A stretch of 6,677 nt of DNA from Pseudolabrys sp. (GTDB lineage Bacteria; Pseudomonadota; Alphaproteobacteria; Rhizobiales; Xanthobacteraceae). Under the pieces are notes generated by a model that was not told the origin of the DNA, did not search any database, and was given only the letters and a program-made list of their open reading frames with translations. The position numbers and the translations under genes were made by a program. Shown in pieces: positions 1-4,610 of this stretch. Location: assembly GCA_026125925.1 (NCBI GenBank), contig JAHCKF010000200.1, positions 1 to 6,677 on the forward strand. Direction: 5' to 3'. Numbering within the stretch: position 1 is the stretch's first letter; each line of letters starts with the position of its first letter.

Positions 1-528
1 CTCGGCCACCGCCGCATCGCCATGGTCGGCGGCCTCGACCTCATCTCCACCGGCTGGGAGCGCCGCGCCGGCTATGCCGAGGCGCTCGCCGCCCACGGCA
101 TCGCGCTCGACGAGACGCTGATCATCCACACGACGCCAACCCGTGAGAAAGGCGCCGAGGCGATCAAGGCGCTGCTTGCAATGCCGGACCCGCCGACCGC
201 GGCGGCCTGTTTCAACGACGTCGTCGCCTTCGGCGTGATGCTGGGCCTGCGCCAGCTCGGCCTGGAGCCGGGACGCGACTTCGCCGTGACCGGCCAAGAC
301 GACATCAGGGAGGCGGCGCTGTGGAGCCCCGCGCTCACCACCGTAGCGATCGACACCACCGCCATGGGCGAACTCGCCGCGCAGATGCTGCTCGACCGCA
401 TCGCCGATCACAAGGCGCCGCGCCGCGAAACCGTGCTCGAACCCAAGCTGGTCGTACGCGCGTCGAGCGGCAAGCCGCTCGGCAACCATACCAAGCCGTT
501 GCGGCGCTCCGCTGGCAAGGTGGGCTGA
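1..528 (+). CDS. LacI/GalR-family transcriptional regulator, C-terminal part (5' end outside window)
   Basis: Ligand-binding half of a LacI-type regulator. The frame is open from base 1 and ends at TGA 526-528, giving 175 visible residues; full family members are about 330-350 residues, so the N-terminal helix-turn-helix and first part of the sensor domain are missing. Seen: LGHRRIAMVGG at the visible start (the usual LGHRxIAxIGG strand-turn), the GWERRAGYAEAL helix, a TAAACFNDVVAFGVM segment (usual form: TAxxxxNDxxAxG), the AVTGQDDI strand, a TTVAIDTTAMGELAAQMLLDRI helix and the closing LVVRASSG. These match the periplasmic-binding-protein-like effector domain. The normal GFDD/GYDD turn reads GQDD here, which may affect the ligand pocket. 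It converges on the SDR gene with 29 bases between them. By inference it controls the divergent promoter region near 2597. Family assignment is firm; the ligand is unknown. The ATG at base 22 is internal, not the start. Confidence 0.93.
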   Translation, partial: LGHRRIAMVGGLDLISTGWERRAGYAEALAAHGIALDETLIIHTTPTREKGAEAIKALLAMPDPPTAAACFNDVVAFGVMLGLRQLGLEPGRDFAVTGQDDIREAALWSPALTTVAIDTTAMGELAAQMLLDRIADHKAPRRETVLEPKLVVRASSGKPLGNHTKPLRRSAGKVG

Positions 529-557
529 GCCGCCATGAGCCGGCACGCCGGGCGCTC

Positions 558-1328
558 CTACAATCGCTGAATGTTGAGACCGCCATCGACGTGAATGGCG
601 TCGCCGGAACTGTAATGCAGGCTGCCGGAGGCGAGCGCCACAGCAGCCCTGCCGATATCGGCCGGCTCGCCCCAGCGCTTCGCCGGCACGACGCCCTCAC
701 CGATCAGGCGGTCGTATTTCTCGCGGACTACAGCGGTCATGTCGGTGCGGATGATGCCGGGGCGGATCTCAAACACCGCGATGCCGGCTTCGGCAAGACG
801 CACGGCGTAGAGCTTGGTCATCATCGAAACGGCGGTCTTCGACAGGCAGTAGTCGGCGCGCTCCGGCGCCACCAGGGTCGCGTTCGCCGAGGAGATGTTG
901 ATGATCGACCGCGGATGCGGGCCGGCCGGCGCCGCCACCATGCGCCGCGCGATCTGCTGCGTCAGGAAGAACGGCCCGCGCAGGTTGACGCCCATCACCG
1001 CGTCGTAACTTTCCGGCGTCAATTCGAGCATGTCGCCGCGCACGCGCGACGTGATGCCGGCATTGTTGAACAGGCAGTCGATGTCGCCGAAGGCGTTCCA
1101 GGCGGCGTCGATCAGCGCTGTGTGGCCGGCGAGATCGGCGATGTCGCCTTCGATGAAGACGGCGCCGGCGCCGCGCTCACGCAGCCCCGCCAGGGTCTCG
1201 TCGGCGGCGGCGTCGCGGACGATATCGTTGACGACGACGTCATAGCCGGCTTCGGCGAAGGCATAGGCGACACCGCGGCCAATGCCGCGCCGGCCGCCGG
1301 TGATGAAAATGCGCGGACGCTCGCTCAT
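558..1328 (-). CDS. SDR-family NAD(P)-dependent oxidoreductase, annotated-type '3-ketoacyl-ACP reductase'
   Basis: Classical short-chain dehydrogenase/reductase of 256 residues, normal family length, probably cytosolic. Seen: Rossmann glycine motif TGGRRGIG at residues 10-17, NNAG at 88-91, Asn115 in VNLRG, Ser146/147 in NISS, and the catalytic pair Tyr160 and Lys164 in YCLSK, so the Asn-Ser-Tyr-Lys tetrad is complete. The RPGIIRTDMT segment (189-198) and the C-terminal SGDAIHVDGGLNI are typical. The arginines in the glycine loop favour NADP, while Asp35 after the second strand favours NAD, so cofactor choice is open. It resembles the FabG-like subgroup named 3-ketoacyl-ACP reductase, but isolated members linked to catabolic genes are often dehydrogenases of other hydroxy compounds. 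Its ATG overlaps the TGA of the acyl-CoA dehydrogenase by 4 bases and has no good ribosome binding site of its own, which suggests translational coupling. Substrate not determined. Confidence 0.94.
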   Translation of the reverse strand: MSERPRIFITGGRRGIGRGVAYAFAEAGYDVVVNDIVRDAAADETLAGLRERGAGAVFIEGDIADLAGHTALIDAAWNAFGDIDCLFNNAGITSRVRGDMLELTPESYDAVMGVNLRGPFFLTQQIARRMVAAPAGPHPRSIINISSANATLVAPERADYCLSKTAVSMMTKLYAVRLAEAGIAVFEIRPGIIRTDMTAVVREKYDRLIGEGVVPAKRWGEPADIGRAAVALASGSLHYSSGDAIHVDGGLNIQRL

Positions 1329-2476
1329 GCCAACAACTGCCGTGCGATCAGCATGCGCTGGATCTGGTTGGTGCCTTCATAGATCTGCGTGATCTTGGCG
1401 TCGCGATACAGCCGTTCGACTTCCATGCCGCGGATATAGCCCATGCCGCCATGCACCTGCACGGCGTTGGCGGCGTGCGTCACCGCGGCGTCGGCGGCGA
1501 AGCACTTGGCCATCGAGCATTCCGTCGTGGCGCGTTCGCCGCTGTCCAGGGCGGCGGCCGCATGCAGCGTCATCAGCCGCGCCGCGTGCAGGTCCTTCGC
1601 CATGTCGGCCAGCATCCACTGTACCGCCTGGAATTCGCTGATCGCCTGGCCGAACTGCCGCCGCTCCTTGGCATAAGCGACGGAAGCATCGAGCGCGCCC
1701 TGCAGGATGCCGACGGCGAGCGAGGCGATGCCGACGCGACCCTTGTCGAGCACGCTCATCATCATGTGGAAGCCGCGGTTGAGCGGGCCGAGCAGCGCCG
1801 ACTTCGGCAAGTCGATGTCGTCGAAATGAAGCGCCCCGACCTGCGAGGCGCGCTGGCCCATTTTGTGCTCCTGCCGGCCGACGCGGTAGCCTTTGCGGTC
1901 GCGCTCGACGATGAAGATGCTCATGCCGCGCTTGCCGAGCTCCGGCGCCGTGCGCGCCAGCACCACGGCGAAATCCGCCACCGGCGCGTTGTGGATCCAC
2001 AGCTTGCCGCCATTGAGCCGCCAGCCATCCGCTGTTTCGACCGCCGTCGTCTTGATGCCGGAAACATCGGAGCCGGCTTCCGCCTCGGTGATGGCGTAAG
2101 CGCAGCGGCGCTCGGCTTTCAGCAACGGCCTGAGGAACGTGCGCTGCTGCTCCGGCGTGCCGTAGGTTGAGAGCAGCGTGCCGACCAGTTCGACGAGGCC
2201 GCACTGATCGGCGACCGACGCATAGCCGCGCGACAACTCCTCCATCACATGCGCGTAGGACACGACATCCGCGCCGGCGCCGCCCAGTTCGTCGGGCACG
2301 GTGATGCCGAACATGCCGAGCCGCGCCATCTTCGTGTAGAGTTCGGACGGGAACCGTTCGGTTTCGTCCAGTTCCGCGGCGATCGGCCGGATCTCGCGCT
2401 CGGCAAACTGACGCGCGGTTTCCCGCATCATCTGGTGGCGATCTTCTGCGTCGCTTTCGATTTCTGCTATGCTCAT
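1325..2476 (-). CDS. acyl-CoA dehydrogenase family protein
   Basis: FAD-dependent acyl-CoA dehydrogenase, 383 residues from the chosen start, the usual length for short/medium/branched-chain enzymes. It would introduce a 2,3-double bond into an acyl-CoA and pass electrons to ETF. Seen: N-terminal helical domain with PDELGGAGAD (61-70), flavin/substrate segment AITEAEAGSD (128-137), WIHNAPVADF (160-169), KMGQRASQ in the beta domain, GRVGIAS (246-252), RRQFGQAISEFQAVQWMLADM (272-292), VQVHGGMGY (339-347), and the catalytic-base motif IYEGTNQIQR with Glu367. The frame is open to an ATG at 2593, but the extra 39 residues look unlike the family N-terminus and would cover the promoter/operator core, so ATG at 2474-2476 (MSIAEIES) was chosen; its ribosome binding site is weak. 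It is the first gene of the minus-strand pair and overlaps the SDR start by 4 bases. Chain length or branching of the substrate cannot be told. Confidence 0.95.
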   Translation of the reverse strand: MSIAEIESDAEDRHQMMRETARQFAEREIRPIAAELDETERFPSELYTKMARLGMFGITVPDELGGAGADVVSYAHVMEELSRGYASVADQCGLVELVGTLLSTYGTPEQQRTFLRPLLKAERRCAYAITEAEAGSDVSGIKTTAVETADGWRLNGGKLWIHNAPVADFAVVLARTAPELGKRGMSIFIVERDRKGYRVGRQEHKMGQRASQVGALHFDDIDLPKSALLGPLNRGFHMMMSVLDKGRVGIASLAVGILQGALDASVAYAKERRQFGQAISEFQAVQWMLADMAKDLHAARLMTLHAAAALDSGERATTECSMAKCFAADAAVTHAANAVQVHGGMGYIRGMEVERLYRDAKITQIYEGTNQIQRMLIARQLLA

Positions 2477-2575
2477 GATGGTGCGGCTTGCCCCCGCCTG
2501 ATGTTCCGTCCCATCCCCGCATCGCACCAATTCCGCAGCGGGGCTGTTGTGATTGGCGACGATCCTAGGCGGGAT

Positions 2576-2604
2576 TTGACAAGTCGTCATCAAAAATTTA
2601 GAAC
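2576..2604 (+). promoter_or_regulatory. Predicted sigma70-type promoter for the ABC importer operon
   Basis: A perfect -35 box TTGACA (2576-2581), a 17-base spacer, and a -10 box TAGAAC (2599-2604, four of six consensus bases). Predicted transcription start is near 2611, leaving a leader of roughly 108 bases before the permease ATG at 2719. The -10 box lies inside the palindrome at 2597-2612. This is prediction from sequence only. Confidence 0.5.
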
Positions 2605-2612
2605 GATCTAAA
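2597..2612. promoter_or_regulatory. Predicted operator, LacI-type palindrome with central CG
   Basis: TTTAGAACGATCTAAA has 6-base perfect arms (TTTAGA/TCTAAA) and a central CG, matching in 14 of 16 positions. An even-spaced palindrome with central CG is the typical form of LacI/GalR-family operators, and a LacI-family gene lies in this same cluster. It covers the predicted -10 box of the rightward promoter, so a bound protein would block RNA polymerase. Assignment to this regulator is inference; other dimeric regulators could use it. Confidence 0.5.
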
Positions 2613-2633
2613 AGGCGTAAAATAAGCCTTTTA
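2609..2633. repeat. Perfect 8-base inverted repeat with 9-base spacer
   Basis: TAAAAGGC (2609-2616) and GCCTTTTA (2626-2633) are perfect inverted arms around GTAAAATAA. It begins inside the operator palindrome (shared bases 2609-2612) and sits at the predicted transcription start. It could be a binding site for a second dimeric regulator or a weak hairpin at the 5' end of the mRNA. It is a poor intrinsic terminator: only three G-C pairs in the stem and a short T run. Confidence 0.5.
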
Positions 2634-2681
2634 AGGGAGGGAGCCTTGACCGTCCGCCGACGAGCACAGCACCCGAGTCCA

Positions 2682-2707
2682 CCGTCATCCGCCCTCCGGA
2701 TGGACGG
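2682..2707 (+). promoter_or_regulatory. Leader hairpin just before the permease start
   Basis: CCGTCATCCG (2682-2691) can pair with CGGATGGACGG (2697-2707) through ten base pairs with one bulged G (2703) and the five-base loop CCCTC. It ends 11 bases before the ATG at 2719 and its right arm includes part of the only weak Shine-Dalgarno-like run (GGA, 2706-2708). It may dampen initiation on permease B. No T run follows, so it does not look like a terminator. Confidence 0.35.
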
Positions 2708-2718
2708 ATAACAGCGCC

Positions 2719-3729
2719 ATGCCGCGTTACATCGTCTCCCGGCTTGGCGTTGCAGTGGTGATGGCGATCCTTGCGACGCTGGTGATCTTTCTGATCGCCA
2801 ACACGGTGCCAGGCGATCCGGCGCTGGCGCAGCTCGGCGATCTCGCCGCGTCCAATCCCGACTTCCTCAAGGCGTTCCGCGCCAAGTGGGCGCTCGATGA
2901 GCCGCTCTGGACGCGCTATTTCATCTTCCTCAAGGAGCTGGCGCATGGCGATCTCGGCCTGTCGATTGCGTCGCAGCGCCCGGTGCTAGAGGACATCAAG
3001 AATTACGCGCCGGCGACCATCGAACTCGCGACCGTCGGCTTTCTCATGTCCATCGTCATCGGCGTGCCGCTCGGCGTCATCGCCGCGGTGCGCCGCGATT
3101 CCTGGATCGACCACGTCGCGCGTTTCCTGTCGCTGATCGGCGTCTCGTCGCCGACCTTCTGGCTCGCCTTCATTGTGCTCGCCATCTTCTACGGCGAATT
3201 GCAGATCGCGCCCGGCCCCGGGCGCCTCGATCCAATCGCCTTCGCGCCGCCCAGCGTCACCGGCCTGTTCCTGATCGACAGCATCCTCGCCGGCGACTGG
3301 GCAACGTTCCGCGACGCGGCGGCGCATCTCATCCTGCCCTCGACCGTGCTGGCGGCGGCGACGCTCGGCCTCATCACGCGAACCACGCGCGCCAGCGTGC
3401 TCGAGTGCATGCACCAGGATTATGTCCGCGTCGCCCGCGCCAAGGGCCTGACGGAACGCAAGATCGTGATGCGCCACATCCTGCCCAATGCGTTGATCCC
3501 GGTGGTAACGCTCGGCGGCCTCGCTTACGCCAACCTGCTCGCCGGCGCGGTTATGACCGAGACGATCTTCTCCTGGCCCGGACTCGGCCGCTACACCTTC
3601 CGCAGCGCCGCGGCGCTCGATTTCCCGGCGATCATGGGCATCACCTTGGTGGTGGCCGTCACCTACCTCGTCATCAATCTTCTGGTCGATATCAGCTACG
3701 CCCTGCTCGATCCGCGGGTGATCCGATGA
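2719..3729 (+). CDS. ABC transporter permease, DppB/OppB type (peptide/nickel/opine importer family)
   Basis: Inner-membrane permease of 336 residues, the normal size for DppB/OppB-like subunits. Seen: N-terminal MPRYIVSRLG followed by a membrane helix (about 10-30), the periplasmic loop with PGDPA (31-35) and GDLGLS (77-82), then membrane segments near 102-124, 134-158, 202-220, 258-282 and 304-328. The cytoplasmic coupling loop YVRVARAKGLTERKI (235-249) followed by HILPNALIPV is the EAA-type contact for the ATPase. ETIFSWPGLGRYTF (281-294) and the C-terminal YALLDPRVR-like end are family signatures. The ATG at 2719 gives the standard N-terminus; its Shine-Dalgarno sequence is weak and partly in the leader hairpin. 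It is the first gene after the promoter at 2576 and overlaps the next permease by 4 bases (ATGA). Subunit family is firm; the substrate (dipeptide, oligopeptide, nickel, opine, other) is not determinable. Confidence 0.95.
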   Translation: MPRYIVSRLGVAVVMAILATLVIFLIANTVPGDPALAQLGDLAASNPDFLKAFRAKWALDEPLWTRYFIFLKELAHGDLGLSIASQRPVLEDIKNYAPATIELATVGFLMSIVIGVPLGVIAAVRRDSWIDHVARFLSLIGVSSPTFWLAFIVLAIFYGELQIAPGPGRLDPIAFAPPSVTGLFLIDSILAGDWATFRDAAAHLILPSTVLAAATLGLITRTTRASVLECMHQDYVRVARAKGLTERKIVMRHILPNALIPVVTLGGLAYANLLAGAVMTETIFSWPGLGRYTFRSAAALDFPAIMGITLVVAVTYLVINLLVDISYALLDPRVIR

Positions 3730-4601
3730 GCGTGACCGCGGGAACCGGCGCGATCGCCGTGGACAAACCGAGGTCGCTGTGGCGGCGCAACTTCCGGCGC
3801 TACGGCCTGCCAGGCATCGGCGCTGCGATCATCCTCGCGTGGGTATTGGTCGCCATTTTCGCGCCGTTGCTGACGCCCTATTCGCCCGAACTGGTCGATG
3901 TCACGAAGCGTCTGCAACCGCCCTCGCAACTGCACTGGCTCGGCACCGATATGCTCGGCCGCGACGTGCTGACGCGCTTGCTCTACGGCGCCCGCATCTC
4001 GCTGTTCACCGGCATCGTCGTCGTCGTGGTCGCCGCGGTGTTCGGCACGCTGGTGGGCGGCATCGCCGCCTATTCGCGAGGCAAGATCGAGGAGGTGACG
4101 ATGCGCATCACCGATCTCGTGCTATGCTTCCCGCCGATCATCCTGGCGCTGGCGATCGCCGCCGCGCTCGGCATCGGCGCCATGAACACCATCATCGCCA
4201 TGCTGGTGGTGTGGTGGCCGAAATTCGCCCGACTCGCCCGCTCGATGATCATCGTGCAGCGCTCGCAGGAATATGTCGAAGCCGCCATGGTGGTCGGCTA
4301 CAGCCCGGCGCGCATCCTCATCCGCCACATCATCCCGAATTCGGTCGGGCCTCTGATCGTGCTGGTAACGCTCGATGTCGGTAACGCCATCATCACCTTC
4401 GCCGGCCTGTCCTTCCTCGGCCTCGGCGTCGTGCCGCCGACGCCGGAATGGGGTTCGATGGTGGCCGAGGGCCGCGAGCTGATCGAACAATGGTGGGTCG
4501 CCACCTTCCCCGGCCTCGCCATTCTGTCGATCGTGCTCGGCTTCAACTTCATGGGCGACGGCGTGCGCGACTGGCTCGACCCCAAGTCGCGGCGCTGGTG
4601 A
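3726..4601 (+). CDS. ABC transporter permease, DppC/OppC type
   Basis: Second inner-membrane permease, 291 residues, usual size for DppC/OppC-like subunits. Seen: a basic N-terminus (LWRRNFRRYG), first membrane helix about 28-50, the family motif HWLGTDMLGRDVLTRLLYGARISL starting at residue 70, further membrane segments near 92-116, 133-156, 157-178, 207-232 and 260-280, the coupling loop EAAMVVGYSPARILIRHIIPN with Glu185 and Gly191, the GLSFLGLGVVPPTPEWGSMV segment and the closing GDGVRDWLDPKSRR. The start at 3726 overlaps the TGA of permease B (ATGA) with GGGTGA just upstream, so the longer open frame reaching back to 3405 is not the gene. It would pair with permease B to form the membrane channel, and with the fused ATPase that starts 9 bases after its stop. 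Confidence 0.96.
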   Translation: MSVTAGTGAIAVDKPRSLWRRNFRRYGLPGIGAAIILAWVLVAIFAPLLTPYSPELVDVTKRLQPPSQLHWLGTDMLGRDVLTRLLYGARISLFTGIVVVVVAAVFGTLVGGIAAYSRGKIEEVTMRITDLVLCFPPIILALAIAAALGIGAMNTIIAMLVVWWPKFARLARSMIIVQRSQEYVEAAMVVGYSPARILIRHIIPNSVGPLIVLVTLDVGNAIITFAGLSFLGLGVVPPTPEWGSMVAEGRELIEQWWVATFPGLAILSIVLGFNFMGDGVRDWLDPKSRRW

Positions 4602-4603
4602 GG
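4600..4603 (+). promoter_or_regulatory. Ribosome binding site deciding the ATPase start
   Basis: GAGG overlaps the stop codon of permease C. It lies 7 bases before ATG 4611, a good spacing, but only 1 base before the in-frame ATG at 4605. This favours 4611 as the start; the difference is two residues. Confidence 0.55.
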
Positions 4604-4610
4604 CATGACG

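Larger units (their letters stand above)
2477..2718. other. Divergent intergenic control region
   Basis: 242 bases separate the acyl-CoA dehydrogenase start (minus strand) from the permease start (plus strand). Bases 2590-2634 are about 73% A+T, a sharp island in otherwise GC-rich DNA. The island contains the palindrome at 2597-2612 and the inverted repeat at 2609-2633; a TTGACA box lies just left of it. To the right, 2641-2718 is GC-rich leader with a hairpin. The stretch 2477-2575 shows no convincing signal apart from the leader of the dehydrogenase gene. No leftward promoter could be fixed with confidence. Confidence 0.8.

Noticed and set aside
529..557. Possible bidirectional terminator between the converging regulator and SDR genes
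   Set aside because: Only a small imperfect GC hairpin (CCGG-CACG-CCGG) can be drawn and there is no T run on either strand, so an intrinsic terminator is not supported.
321..1382. A 353-codon plus-strand frame across the regulator end and the SDR gene
   Set aside because: It overlaps two genes with clear domains in other frames and has an Arg/His/Gly-rich shadow composition.
2477..2593. N-terminal extension of the acyl-CoA dehydrogenase to ATG 2593
   Set aside because: The 39 extra residues do not resemble the family N-terminus, give an unusual length of 422 and would run toward the promoter/operator. The start at 2476 gives a standard 383-residue enzyme.
2597..2640. A leftward promoter for the acyl-CoA dehydrogenase operon
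   Set aside because: Several partial -35/-10 pairs can be drawn on the minus strand but all have poor boxes or bad spacing, so none is reported.
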